Of a stretch of 64,000 bases of DNA, positions 22,201 through 33,794 are shown piece by piece. This DNA comes from Oscheius dolichura (lineage: Eukaryota > Nematoda > Chromadorea > Rhabditida > Rhabditidae). Within the stretch, counting starts at the first letter, position 1. Every line of letters starts with the position of its first letter. The DNA lies in the NCBI GenBank assembly GCA_932521035.1, contig OW051496.1:5580001-5644000 (forward strand), read 5' to 3'. The notes under the pieces are model-generated. The model saw only the letters and a program-made list of their open reading frames with translations. It was not told the origin of the DNA and made no database searches. Position numbers and translations under genes: made by a program.

Positions 22201-25200
22201 GCAGATGCTCTGGGCAGAACATCTCTCTCCAAGGGCCAGGGCCTGCTTCTGATTGGTGAGTAATCTCTCAGCCTAAACTCATTGTTGTAGATGATACAAA
22301 GTGGGAATATACCTGATTTATGAGCTTGAGGAATGTGCTGTCGTCTGTCCCTTTGATGGCTCTTTTCCTTCGCCGTTTATCTGTTATGTTAGTTTAGATC
22401 ATGCAGTTAGCGGCATGCTGTGTTAGGAAGAAAAAGGCTTACCAGATATTGAGGGCAGACACTTGTTGTCCCGGACAAAGAGTCCCTCTGGGCAGAGGCA
22501 CATCCCCTCGTGGCATTCGCTTCCACCTCGGCAAGTCTCCCCCTCCTTACACGACATTCCCGGATCAACTGCAAGTGTTGTTGTCTTTCTGTTGCCAAAA
22601 GGGAGTCTCCTACCATATGTTAATGGCATACAAAAGCCAAACCGACTGAGGGCTAAGCCCGGCGAGCATCGGCATTCGCCTCCGACACACTCGGCACCCG
22701 ACGGACACTGGTTAGAGGCCAGACAACTCCGGGCTGAACGAGACAGTCAGGTGACGAATAGAGACAAACCATCAATGGGACTGAAACACCTCTCCCCAAC
22801 CAATTCCAACCCATCCGGGCATAAACAGAAACCGTCAACACAAACAGAACAATTGGTACAGAATGTGGCATCGTCACACTCAAACCCAGGACGGGCAACT
22901 AAAAAGAACTGAATGGGGGACAGGAAAGGAGTGATGAACCTTTGAACCAGAAGACGGGCTTCCTCGTTGTGCTGGGCGTTGTTACTGCAGATGTGGGAGG
23001 GATGACGTCGATCTTTGGACGAGGCCTCGTTGTCGTCTGTCTCGTAGTTGTTGTGGTAGGCCTTGGAGTGGTTGTGGTTGTTGTCGTTTGCCTAGTTGTG
23101 GTTGTTTGTGTTGTTGTGGTGGTTGTCGTGGATGGTGTGGTGGCCGGCAGAGTGCTGAGTATTCGTTGGAATCGGGTCGACGTCTTGGTCGTCATCCCGT
23201 CGACTTCCTTTTGCCTAATTTCGTCAACTGAAATTGCCGTCTTATCTAGTTTCTCGCTCGAAAGGCATACTTTCTTCGAGAGTCAGACAAGATCCCTTGA
23301 AGAGTGTTCTATCGTCCGTACAGAAACATAGTCCGTAGATGCACTCGCTCCCTCCTCCACAAACTTCTCCCGACGCGCAGGAGGATAGCGGGGCGACTGT
23401 AGTCATGAGTAAGGCGGGAACATGCAAAACATTTTACCTATCTTGTTGGGTCTCCTTCTGACGCAGCTTTTGTGGAGCATGGTAAAGCCCGCGGGGCACC
23501 TACATGTGCCGTCGATGCAAATCGAGCTCTGGGTGCAGAGACTCCTCATATCGCAAGACGTGCCGGGCAGGCGCAAGTCGATCGAAGGAGTCACAACTTC
23601 GGGACTTGTGGTTGTTGGCAATTGAGGGGCCGTTGTGGTTGTGGTGGTTGTCGTCGACGTGGTGGTGGTTGTCGAGGGAATTCGGTTGAGGACGGAATGG
23701 ATACGAATACATTGGGTTGAGCCGAAGATTCTGTATCCTGTCTGGCAGCCGCAGACTCCGATTGGGGTACAGAAGGAGTTGACAACGGCGCAGTGGGTGT
23801 CACTCTCGCAGGGCTCCTTCAATAGTCCGGCTAAAAGGGAGAAACTAAGCGGCTTGATGTACTCTCACGTCTTCTTTTGACTTCCGAGGAGGCGTTTGAA
23901 ACGCAAGCTCCGTTTTTCATGACTAGATGGAGGGGACAGGAGCACACGCCTCCTCGACAGATGGATCCCCTTATACAGTCGAGATTGCTTCTACAGAAAG
24001 TTGGCTGGTTGGAGGGACGAGGAGTCGCGGGACGAGACAAAACAGGAACTGAACTTAGACATGCTCACGGCACACAACACCAGAAGCCTACACTCACCCA
24101 GAGTCGGGAGACTCTTGTCGACGGCGAGGCATCGGCCGTGGGCTACCATATACCCGGGCTGGCAGCGGCACGTCTTCGTCGGCTGATGACAGAAGGATCC
24201 TCCGTCACACGTCTAGACCACTAGTAATCGGAAACCTCGCCTCCTTACCTCTCCGTTGGCACACGTATTTCCGGGCATTGCCTTGACCACCGCCTTGCAG
24301 ACATGGGCTACAATGGTCTGTCCGACCGGGCACATACAGACCCCGCCGCGACAACTCGACCCGCCGATACATTCGTCGTTTGAAGCGCAGGTGCCTCCGG
24401 GAATTACTGAAAAGGTTCGATGGTTTTCATTGGTGTATAAACTGAAAAGCCACATGCTAACTAAAAAGGGGTAGAATCCCGGGGCATACCCTGGCGTGTC
24501 TGTATACAGACACCATTCACCGGCCTGTCGCCTGGGCGACACTGGCATTTTCCATGGACACAGATGGACTGCCCAATGCAAATGTCCTCTAGCTTACAGG
24601 CGATTCCAGGTCTCTCTTAACAATTAGATGAAAGGGGGCAGATGAGAGACTAACTAGTGAGACGAGGCTGGCAGGTATGGTCGCGGGAGACCTGACCAGG
24701 AGGGCATTCGCACACGTGGCCGTTACATTTAGACCCTCCTAGACACTCGTCGGTCAGTCGACATGTCTCCGAAGGACGTATCTTCCTCCGAACCTCACAG
24801 TTCGTTCCAACGAGGACCATGTCCGAGGTGCATTGGCAGACACCGTCGCGACAGACCGATCTTCCCATGCAGATCTCAGCTGACGTACAAGATTTACCAG
24901 GAGGCACTGCAATATAATTCGGTGTCTCTTCTAATTATTCTATTACCTTGTTTCTGGGCTACACATTTCCCTGCCATGGGGACCTGGTTAGCTGGGCATT
25001 CACACCGTCCTCTGACACAATAGGCCCCTCCTCCACACCTGACAAGGGCGCCGGAACAGACGTCTCCAGGAGGAACTATGGCCACTTCCACGCATTGCTA
25101 AAGACTCTTTTTGATTAGGATCGAAAGTTCTTTCCTACGTTGTTAATAATCTGCTGGCCTCGTTGGCAGATGCACTTCTTCTGGAGATAGTCGCACTCCG

Positions 25201-25819
25201 AGTTGCCACCACAGATCTCTCCGTTTCCACACACCTCGCCAGCTCCCACTAAAATGTGTTCTTTTATAAAGAAAAAGGAGTTGTTCTACCAGTGGGCCGG
25301 TCTACACATTGCTTGTTGACCTCTATTCTATTCTCGGGACAGGCACATTTACCATCCCGACAATTGGAACCACCGACGCACATCTCGCCATTGGAACAGG
25401 GGAAGCCGGGATGAGAACGGAGGCGCTCTTGGCAGGTGTTTCCAATGACCTAGACATCGAATAGACTCTCCAAAACAGAATGGATACCATTTGAGAGGCC
25501 CGGATACATGCGCACTTCCGTGTATTTTCATCACAAGCAGACCCTCCTGTGCATTCTTCTCCTCTGGAGCAGGATTCTCCCGGTTTGGCTGAACTTTTCT
25601 CGTTTCCTTTCAATAGAGCAGCTTACCATTCTTAAGTTCGACACAGGTATTCTGATAGGGTGTCATTCCAAGTGGACAGACACAAATTCCGGCGACACAG
25701 ATTGATCCACCTCCACAGGCGACACCGACACGAACACACGTCGCGCCGATTTCAACTGAGAAAGACCTTTGGGAAAGGAACAGAACAAAACGAAAAAGGG
25801 GGAGACATGCAAGCATCAT
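16276..25819 (-). CDS. Giant secreted EB-module protein with C-terminal chitin-deacetylase-like domain
   Basis: Starts with a signal peptide (MMLACLPLFRFVLFLSQRSF) at 25819 and runs through dozens of short exons. Most encode EB-type cysteine modules (pattern C-x5-C-GG-S-x-C-x2-G-x-C-x-C-P-x-G). Two Thr-rich mucin-like linkers lie at 22.95-23.16 and 23.6-23.7 kb, and an array of 34-residue modules at 19.47-21.2 kb. From about 17.56 kb downward is a NodB-type polysaccharide deacetylase domain: VILSFDDPV, SRGNEIGLNSITH, KGVRAPHLLVGGDNQF, LLYDNSMTA, APFILNADSD, QAIEWAKRPTP, ending CPPSYPWILDSLG and stop at 16276-16278. The Asp pair is kept, but the first His of the HSxxH metal motif is Asn. Likely acts in cuticle or eggshell chitin matrix. 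Exon chaining over 9.5 kb is inferred; the modules, signal peptide and terminal domain are seen directly. Confidence 0.8.
19472..20977 (-). repeat. Array of tandemly duplicated 102-bp exons
   Basis: Ten consecutive exons of the EB gene: 20876-20977, 20735-20836, 20593-20694, 20452-20553, 20310-20411, 20173-20274, 20030-20131, 19893-19994, 19654-19857 (exactly double length, intron missing) and a divergent terminal one 19472-19616. Each unit encodes 34 residues beginning GY-x-Y-S and ending PNSSCQQG-x-C-x-CNT with six cysteines. All introns are 36-48 nt and lie between codons (phase 0) at the same point, so whole exon-plus-intron units of about 141 bp have been copied. Confidence 0.9.
22930..23170 (-). 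repeat. Thr-rich mucin-like linker 1
   Basis: Minus-strand coding sequence is almost only ACN/ACA codons broken by Pro and Arg (TTTTTTTQTTTTRQ and TTTTTTTPRPTTTTT). Such segments are usually O-glycosylated extended linkers in peritrophin-like proteins. A second, shorter one lies at about 23590-23690. Confidence 0.8.
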
Positions 25820-25823
25820 GCTG

Positions 25824-28800
25824 TTAATATTGACCGATTGGTTTGGGAGTCGGAGACGGGGACGGCTCTCCTTGTCTCTGAAATTGTTCTTATGGGAGAT
25901 CTCTCTAGGGCAGGCTACCTCGGGGTGATTTCTCGAGACGGTGGTCATCCTCAGGGCCCAGAGATTTTGGCACGTTCCGTCTGGGTGTTCTCCAAACATA
26001 CAGCGACATCTAGAAATACACAATTGAGGCAAGGAGGAGACGTACTTGTTCAAAACGCAAACTCTGCCTTCATCGCAGTCCGCATCGTAGGAACAGGTGG
26101 ACTGAGCCGAAGCGAGGCCGAACCTCGTCGGTGTGATACAGAGACTCCCGACCAAGACGGTATCCGGAGGACAGGCACAACGATTCCTTGTTTTGTCGCA
26201 GTAGGCGCCTCCGGGACAGTTGAAGCTGGCGTCACATTGTCCTAGGGTTCCAGCTGTCGATTGGCAGACTCCTTGGAAGTTGACTGAACCGAGGGGGCAC
26301 ACGCAGACTCCATTATGACAGTTTGAGCCGCCTACGCATGCCTAAAGAGCGAAGTTGAAGAGAGCTAGATGATGAGGTCACCTTTCCGCCGATGCAGCTA
26401 CTTCCAGGACTAGCGGAAGGCAGGGGAAGGCAGACTCCGTTGGATATTTTGGTTGTTTGAGGGCAAACGCAGATCTAGAAAAAGTGGAGATGAGTAAAAT
26501 AGAGAGCGATACGTTTGATACACATGTGCTTCCTCCAACGCAGACCTCTCCCATGGCGCAGCTCGAGCCAGGCGCTACTTGTGTGGCTGCCTTACAGTCA
26601 CCGTCGGATGCCACCATTCCAGGAGGACACTGGCACGTTCCATCGACACAGATTGCAAGTCCTGAGAAAATATGAGACAGCGGTCAGACGAGGTCCTACC
26701 TGTGCATCGAGTATTGGCATCACAAGGAGCGCCGGCTGCAGACGCCTGGATGGGGATACATTCATTCCTACTGGGGTAGGTGCCGAACGGACACTGGCAG
26801 ATACCGTTGACGCAGGACGACTGGCTCATACAGCGCTCATTCCCCGTAGGACAGGGACTACCCGGAGGGACTGAACTGATTGTTACTAGGGGCAGAAGGC
26901 CACAAACCGGCAGCAGGTGCTTGGCACTTTCCATCCACTGGCAGCTGGTTGGTGGGACAGGCACAAACGCCCCCGAGACAGGTTGAGCCGCCTCCACAAA
27001 TCGAGGATGGGTTACATGGACTGTTAGGGGGTACTGTGGGAGTTAGTAGGGGGCTGTTATTCGAGGATATACCTAGTTTCCCTGGGACACAGGCACCGTT
27101 GATAATTTGATGGTCGACTGCACAGGTACAGTTGCCGTTGGAACAGAACGAGCCGCCGGTGCACTGCTGTCCATCACTGCACGATGCTCCCGGAGCTGAT
27201 TCCACTGGAAGGATGTGGTTCTGTCCAAATTGAGGTGCTTACTGTAGACACAGATGGATCCACGGGAAGCCATGCCCCTGGGGCAGTGGCAGATTCCATT
27301 CTGACAGCTGGCTCCTCCCATACATTGGGCATTCACCATACAAGACGACCCGGGGAGGACTTGATCGAGGCATTCCCCTTCGAACTCCACCTGGTTGGAA
27401 CGACAGCCAGGGGAACATACCCCTCGGCTGTTTACGATGAACCCGACGGGGCACTGCTGGGTACATCTGGTACCGGAATACACCTACGAGGAGAAAGTTG
27501 TGGAGGAGTAGGGAGACTGACCATTCCTGAGGGGCAGCGACAACGGTTTCTATCGCAGATCATTCCCGGGTGGGTGGCGTGACATTGGGAAGAATAGAGA
27601 CACTGGTTTCCAGGTTTCACAGCTGAATTGAGGGTTAGGGGGATACGAAGTCAGGGAATACTTGGAAGACATTGACCAGTAACACCGGAGTAGGTTTCAC
27701 CGGTCGAGCAGTTTCTTCCACAAGTACCGTCGATGGGAACGGGGAAGTTGACCGGACAGGTGCATGTCTGGAGGAAGCAGCTCGCTTCGGGGTAGGCCTG
27801 TGTACACTGTAGGTTGTGGGAGCAGCCCCGTCCTCCGGGTGGTAGTACTGAATATTCTCTCGGTCTAACTCTCTTCTACGGGGACAGACCTTCCTTGCAC
27901 TCCCCCAGTTCCGAAATCCAGATGAATCCTCGCTTCGTGCACTGGTTGTCCACGAAAGTGCATCCGGTCCCGCTCTGTTTCATCCCGTAGACACATTCAC
28001 ACCGGAGACGGAGACAGAAGGCCCCTGGTTCGACGGCCGCACATTGTTGTGAATACTGACATGGTTCTCCGGGTTGTTGAACTGAAACGAAAGTTCAGAT
28101 TGAGTCAGGTTGAGCTGTCAGTCATCCCCTTCAACAGGTGCCGTACCTGTCATGCATGCGCCGGCTTCCGTCACATAAGTCTGTCCAGCTGCACATGATC
28201 CCGCTGGTTGGAGGACTGAAACCAATTGTTTTCATTACAAATTGATTGATCACCGTTTCCGGAGGAGATACAAGTTGATCCGGCATTTAGGGCACCGGAT
28301 ACACAACGGCAGACACCGTCACAGAAGGCCAGCGGGTAGCCGGCACAGTCGGCGTCGACGGAGCAGACGGAGTCGGGGGATATCCCCCCGGAGAGGGGAG
28401 AGGTCTGCTGGTAGCGACGTCTACTGTAGAAGTTGCTGGGAGAGCGGCGAAGATTCATGTAGCGGTCATCGGAGAGGATGACATTGGATGAGACGAGGGC
28501 TGGAATGGCCGGGTCAGATGGGAAGAGAGACAGGGAGGCGGCCCACCATAAAAGAGCAGGAATAAAGTACTGGTAGTCATATAGAACAACTGTCAACTCA
28601 CGGAGCACACAGGTCTGCTGCTGGGCTTGCATGCCGTGGGGGCAGACACACCTCCTCGATGAGTCACACTCGGCGCCGGGGAATCCCTTGCTGCATTGGC
28701 GCGAATCTTCACACCCGAATTGGCCGGGATACACAGCTGAAAGAGAGCCGTCCTCTGTCTTCTGGCCCTAATCCCCGAGATCAAAAAGTGCCCGACTACA

Positions 28801-29906
28801 GTTAGTTGCCGCTGGTTGAAGAGCTGTCAAACACGGCGGCGGTAGGCGCAGTAACGGCGACTGGAGAGGGTCAAGCGACCCAAATAGGGCAGATGAGGAG
28901 ATGAGGACCGGCTGGCAACACAAACACTCACCGGGACGGCACTGACTTCCCACATCCACGTGGGTCGACAGACACATGCATACGGAGAAGCTCGAGCAGA
29001 ACTCTCCTGCTCCACGGCAGTCGCCTCCTCCTCGGCATGGCTTTCCCAGTGAGGCACCTGTAATCCATAACTACAGTTCCCTCGTCTCTCTCCCCCGCAG
29101 AATATCCGACGTTCGGATCCTAGCCGTTTGTTCAGCCGCCATGCTTGGTCCGCGTGGCGGTCACGAACCTGTATACCTCGGGGGCAATTATTATACACTG
29201 ATGACTCGGATGGGAAATAGAAGTGCCTCTGGCTTGAGGGTAAGGGATAGAGAGGGGAAAGGGAAAGAAATTTGGAGAAGAGAGATGTTGAAAGGGCGAA
29301 TAGCAGGAGGACCGAAAGGGAAGAGAATAACCGCGAGAATCGAACCATGAATATAGTTCCTTTGATAATGAACAAGGGTAAAACGAAGGATTATTCAAAA
29401 AGTTGGGCGAGGGATTGCAATACGGTAATGGCCTCAAGGGTGTCCTGTATGCAAAAGAGGGATCAAAGCTGGCTAATACCATTGGATTGTTTTTTTGAAT
29501 ATTGTGAAATATACAGAAGGATCAACAAGCTCTAAAAAGAGAAAGCATGTCCTTTGTTTCCCCTTTCGGGATAGGTTTCACGCAGTAGTCTGTCTATATT
29601 TGACTAGTGGTTCTCTTATTATGGTCCGGGACAATACGGGGTATAATGGTGACAAGACAAAGAGCTTACTCTGGTCCTCGGTAACGCAGGTCCCGTTGTG
29701 GAACCGGAAGAAGTTGGCACATAGACAGGTGCCTTCGATACATTGAGAGTTGGGTTGGGGACAGGGATCTCTGCCCTGGAGGCAGTCTCCGCCGACTTCG
29801 CCCGGCGGGATGAACCCCAACGTGTCTCCTGAAAAGGGAAGATGGTCTCGAAACGAAAGCAGGGGATACCTAAAATTAGGAGAAGCACGATGAAGGAGAC
29901 GGTCAT
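25824..29906 (-). CDS. Secreted EB-module protein, upstream gene of the pair
   Basis: Signal peptide [12 protein letters not shown] at 29906, then EB modules: [18 protein letters not shown] near 29.78 kb, [15 protein letters not shown] near 29.03 kb, [16 protein letters not shown] near 28.7 kb, [15 protein letters not shown] near 28.35 kb, [17 protein letters not shown] near 27.45 kb, [13 protein letters not shown] near 27.17 kb and further ones to about 25.98 kb. The proposed last exon follows a 41-nt intron and gives [19 protein letters not shown] at 25824-25826, four bases before the start codon of the next EB gene. An in-frame reading without that intron would fuse the two genes, so the boundary is a model. 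The intron 29060-29640 is unusually large. An alternative upstream ATG lies at 29948. Confidence 0.72.
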
Positions 29907-29948
29907 CAGGCTGAACGATGCGACTGGCGAGCAGGGCGGGTCAGGCAA

Positions 29949-30456
29949 ACATCATCCGAGTTCTATTCTATATTTGTGCACCCGCAGCCAGCCTAGTAAA
30001 ACAACTGAAAGGCAACAAGCCGCCAAGATACATTTCGGCTTTATTTTGGGAAACAATGCCTGTATTCGAGGGGATGACCGATTGTTTCGAATTGATCCCG
30101 GCCCTTATCAGTGGGTCTTCGTCACCTGTACTTGCCATCGACCGCCTCCATTTCTCCGTCTTCGGCTTTTACTCCGTTTTGGAAGGGAGGACGGTATAAT
30201 AATGGCTGTCTCTCTTCTTTTGGATTGATCTCCCCCTGCCGGTTTAAAAAATGAAAAGCAAACTTGGAAACCACGCAATACGACCTCATATTTACACGTA
30301 GTCGCCGGCAACACTCCCTTCAAGGAAACAGACAATCTCCTCTTTCTAAAAGATATTTTCAAATAGAGATACATTGACACTCCTTTTCTTATGCTTCTAT
30401 TTGTCTTCTATTTCATATCACTTTCCTCTTTTCTCACCGCTGTTTATTTCCAGGAG
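29949..30456. other. Divergent promoter region between EB gene and kinase
   Basis: About 500 bp separates two divergently transcribed genes. No coding frame with recognisable content on either strand. A TTTCCAG just before the kinase ATG may be a leader or spliced-leader acceptor. Confidence 0.45.
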
Positions 30457-32087
30457 ATGCCCGACCCGGTGACGGCCGACCGACTGTCCGAGTTCTATTC
30501 TACCGACATCTACGTGAGTCCTCCTTCCCTTCTCCTTCATTTCCTCTAAATTATGTCATTTTGTGGTATTTCTCTGTCTTTCTTTTTTGAGGGAGAAGAA
30601 GAAAGTGCTTATCAATAGATGACGCTTTTAAGCAAACATTACGGCTGGTTCGTCGGTCCCCTCGATTAGAATATCTCGAAACTTTTAAAAAAGTCATTTA
30701 GGATATCGACAACCGTAAGCACATTACTTTCACAGTCCCTCGCCGCTACACAAAACTACAGTACCTCGCGTCCGGAGCACAGGGCTCAGTTGTGTGAGTG
30801 GTCCCGGGTTCAAATAATCCTCATTTAGGAGTGGCTACGACCAAGTGGGAAAGCGATCGGTGGCCATAAAGAAGATGCACAGACCGTGTTGCGAGAAGAG
30901 GATAGCCAAACTGGCATACAGGGAGTTCTGCCTCCTGACCAGCATCCGCCACCCCAACATCATCCGCCTCCTGGACGCCTTTACTCCCAGTCGGACTATC
31001 AATGACTTTGAGGAGCTCTACCTGGTTATGGAGTTGCTGGACTACAGTTTGCACTCCGTCCTCCAGAAGAAAAAGTAAACATGCCCCTCTCTCCTAATGA
31101 AAGAGAGTCCAGGCTCAGCCACAAAGAGTTGTCCTTCATCGTCTACCAGCTTCTCTGCGCCGTCAACCATCTCCACAATTCGGGTGTTATTCATCGGGTA
31201 AGACATTCTCCTATACAGAGAGGCGCGACGTTTTCTAGGACTTGAAACCATCGAACATCGTGATAAACGAGGACTTTACGGTGAAGGTACTGGACTTCGG
31301 CCTGGCTCGGTACAAAGCCTTCGATCCCGCTATGCGGATGTCCAACTACGTCGTCACCCGGTACTACCGCGCCCCCGAGATCATCTTCGAGATCCCCTAT
31401 GACCTGAAAGGTTTCTCCCTCTCTCCTTCTAAAAACAGTCTTCCTTTAGTGGATGTATGGTCTATTGGCTGTATCTTTGCCGAGCTCCTCCTCCACCGCG
31501 TACTGCTTCAAGGCCGCTCCTCCATGGACCAATGGGCCAAAATCGTCGGAGCTTTGGGCAGTCCTTCCGAAGACTTTTTGCGACTCCTTCCTCCTCACCT
31601 AGCAGCGTATAAATGTGATCGTTTAATAGAACATTGCATGTTTAGATTCCTGAATAATATGCCTGTAGTGCCACAGAGGGATGTCCGGGAGATCATCACG
31701 GATAACGCCTTCGTCCAGAGGAGTGAAATTAGCCCGAACCTGACCGGTACCCTAAACCGGTATTCTCTATAGAAACACTCACTTTTAGCGGACCATTGCC
31801 GAGACTTACTATCACACATGCTTAAAATATACCCAGGAGACCGGTATACGGTGGCCGACTGCCTGAACCACCCCTATGTGAAGATGTGGTTCACTGAGGA
31901 GGAAGTCAACCAGCCCGCCTCGCCCTCTCACTATGACGAAGAGGTCGAGGTACAGGACAAGTCACTTCAGGAATGGAAAGGTGGGCACCCCCTCGGACAG
32001 CTAATAAGGGAACATTTAGAACTCCTCTTTGATGAGCTGCGTCGCTTCCAGCGGACCCGCTCCTCGTCCCGCTCGACCGTAGTTTGA
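30457..32087 (+). CDS. kgb-1: JNK-family MAP kinase with SNY activation motif (KGB-1-like)
   Basis: Stress MAP kinase. Seen: Gly loop LASGAQGSVVSGYD, VAIKK, HPNIIRLLDAF, catalytic VIHRDLKPSN, VLDFGLARYKAF, then the activation segment MRMSNYVVTRYYRAPEI at about 31333-31383, followed by VDVWSIGCIFAELL and the MAPK C-lobe HPYVKMWFTEEEVNQP. JNK proper has TPY here; Ser-Asn-Tyr is the form known from C. elegans KGB-1, which is activated by a MEK-1-type kinase. Introns are 35-50 nt. The stop TGA at 32085-32087 is followed by AATAAA at 32094-32099. It may have an upstream exon, since the ATG is just after an acceptor-like site. Confidence 0.9.
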
Positions 32088-32093
32088 TATACC

Positions 32094-32099
32094 AATAAA
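32094..32099 (+). promoter_or_regulatory. Polyadenylation signal of the kinase gene
   Basis: AATAAA 7 nt after the stop codon; implies a very short 3' UTR. Confidence 0.6.
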
Positions 32100-32607
32100 T
32101 CTGTCATTGCCGGGGTTTCCTGGTAGGCGTCTCCATCGTGACCTGTATCAGCTGAGCGAGACCAGAGTCCGCGCAACCCCCAGACACTGCTGCCTTCGCT
32201 TTTTCTCCCTCCACCCTATTACACCTTCTTCTGACCTAAGTACGCCTGCCCGCACTCACTTGGCTAGCAGAATAGCCCATTCTGTTCTAATTTTACAGCC
32301 AAACCATATTGAGCTGCGTTCTCTGTTCATTTCAATAGGGGGAGTAACCCAGTTTAGTTGTTCTTTATGGCCCTCTTGGGTCCGAAATTGCATTCCACCT
32401 AATGACATAACAGGGAAAACACCCAGTGACCTAGTGATAAAGACAGGTCATCCTACTTTATGTCGAACAAAAACGAATTCGTCGAACCTCGATTGGGCGA
32501 TATCTTACTTGTGGGGGATTGTCGACTTACTTGTCCAGCAAATTCCGATTTATTTTCCCCTTTGCAGTCATTTCTTCTCGGACCGGGTCGCAGATTCTCT
32601 CCTACCG
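32100..32607. other. Intergenic between kinase and ADP/ATP carrier
   Basis: About 500 bp with no supported gene; plus-strand open frames here lack start context, splice structure and recognisable sequence. Confidence 0.4.
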
Positions 32608-33705
32608 ATGAAAGACGAAAAACACGGAGGTCTGCAGAAGTTCCTTCTGGAATTCTTCGCTGGAGGAGGCAGTGCCGCCCTGGCCCGGACCATCACAGCC
32701 CCCATCGACAGGGTCAAACTGTTGGTTGTCTCTCTTTCCCTTCGACCGTCTCCCTTCCAGACTGCTTCAACTGCAACATGCCCAACAGACCATCGCCGTC
32801 GAGAAACGCTACAACGGGATAGCCGACTGTTTTGTGCGAGTCGTCCGTGAGCAGGGGCCGCTGTCCCTCTGGCGGGGAAACGGAGTCAATGTAGCCAGGA
32901 TCTTCCCTCAACAAGCCATGAATTTTGCTTTTAAAGTAGGTCGATCTCTAGATAATCTGAAATGGTTCAGGATTCGTATCAAAAATATTTCCTCGCGGGA
33001 GTGGACAAGGAGAAACAGTTCTTCCGTTATTTTGCCGGCAATTTGGCCTCCGGAGGACTGGCCGGGGCTACGAGCCTCGTCGTCATCTATCCCCTGGGTA
33101 GGAAGCCACGATTCATACAAAAGAGATTCAGATTTCTCCCGTACTCGTCTGGCCGTGGACATCGGAAAAGAGGCCGCCAACCGGGAATTTACTGGATTTT
33201 TCGACTGTACTAGGTAGGCGGCGGTGAGGAACATACCAGGAAAATATTCAGGAAGATAGTCAAGAGCGACGGAGTGAAGGGCCTCTACCGGGGATTCAGC
33301 TCGTCCGTGCAGGGGATAATCATCTACAGAGCCTCGTACTTCGGCCTCTTCGACACGATCACCGGGACTATTGTGGATGACAAGAAGAAGTTGAACTTCC
33401 TGACCAACTGGCTCATCGGCCAGTTCGTGGTCGTCTCCTCCGGACTCATTTGCTACCCCTGGGACACCGTCAGGAGGTGGCGGTTGCCCTCTTGTCTTCT
33501 ATGAAACAACCAGTTTAGGAGGATCATGATGCAGAGTGGCCGGGAGGACACGCTGTACAAGAATAACTGGCACTGCTGGAAGAAGATCTTCGCGGAGGAG
33601 GGAGCCAAGGGATTCTACAAGGGGGCCCTGAGCAACGTGTTCCGGGGAATGGGCTCGGCGCTGGTGTTCGCCTTCTATTCGGAAGTACAAAAGCTGGTCA
33701 ACTGA
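32608..33705 (+). CDS. ant: Mitochondrial ADP/ATP carrier (adenine nucleotide translocase)
   Basis: Exchanges ADP and ATP across the inner mitochondrial membrane. Starts [20 protein letters not shown]. The three mitochondrial carrier repeats each carry their PX[DE]XX[KR] signature: [22 protein letters not shown] (across a short intron) and [37 protein letters not shown] and [18 protein letters not shown] follow the ANT pattern. The nucleotide-exchange signature usually written RRRMMM reads [10 protein letters not shown] here. Stop at 33703-33705, AATAAA at 33755-33760. Confidence 0.95.
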
Positions 33706-33754
33706 TGGGTAGAGTGATCTCGGAGAATGAAAATGTACTCTATTACCATTTATT

Positions 33755-33760
33755 AATAAA
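33755..33760 (+). promoter_or_regulatory. Polyadenylation signal of the ADP/ATP carrier gene
   Basis: AATAAA about 50 nt downstream of the stop; the convergent gene's stop codon is only 35 nt further on. Confidence 0.6.
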
Positions 33761-33794
33761 CAAATGTACAAACAATTAACTGTCGGATCGTTTC

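Noticed and set aside
22942-23331. Plus-strand Val-rich membrane-like protein
   Set aside because: It is the antisense of the Thr-rich linker (ACN codons read as NGT), so hydrophobicity is an artefact.
18170-24230. Long plus-strand open frames opposite the EB genes
   Set aside because: They are antisense shadows of Cys-rich exons; no start context, no splice structure, and low-complexity translations such as Val runs opposite the Thr linkers.
28827-29375. Minus-strand 182-codon frame in the EB gene
   Set aside because: Most of it lies in the large intron and reads as low-complexity Ser/Leu; only the part near 28.94-29.06 kb is a true EB exon, and that is in another frame.
30457-32087. Nemo-like kinase or canonical JNK
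   Set aside because: Activation motif is SNY; the C-terminal extension and GAQG loop are JNK/KGB type, not Nemo-like, and TPY is absent.
32107-32850. 247-codon plus-strand frame upstream of the ADP/ATP carrier
   Set aside because: It runs out of frame through the real first exons of the carrier and has no recognisable sequence before them.
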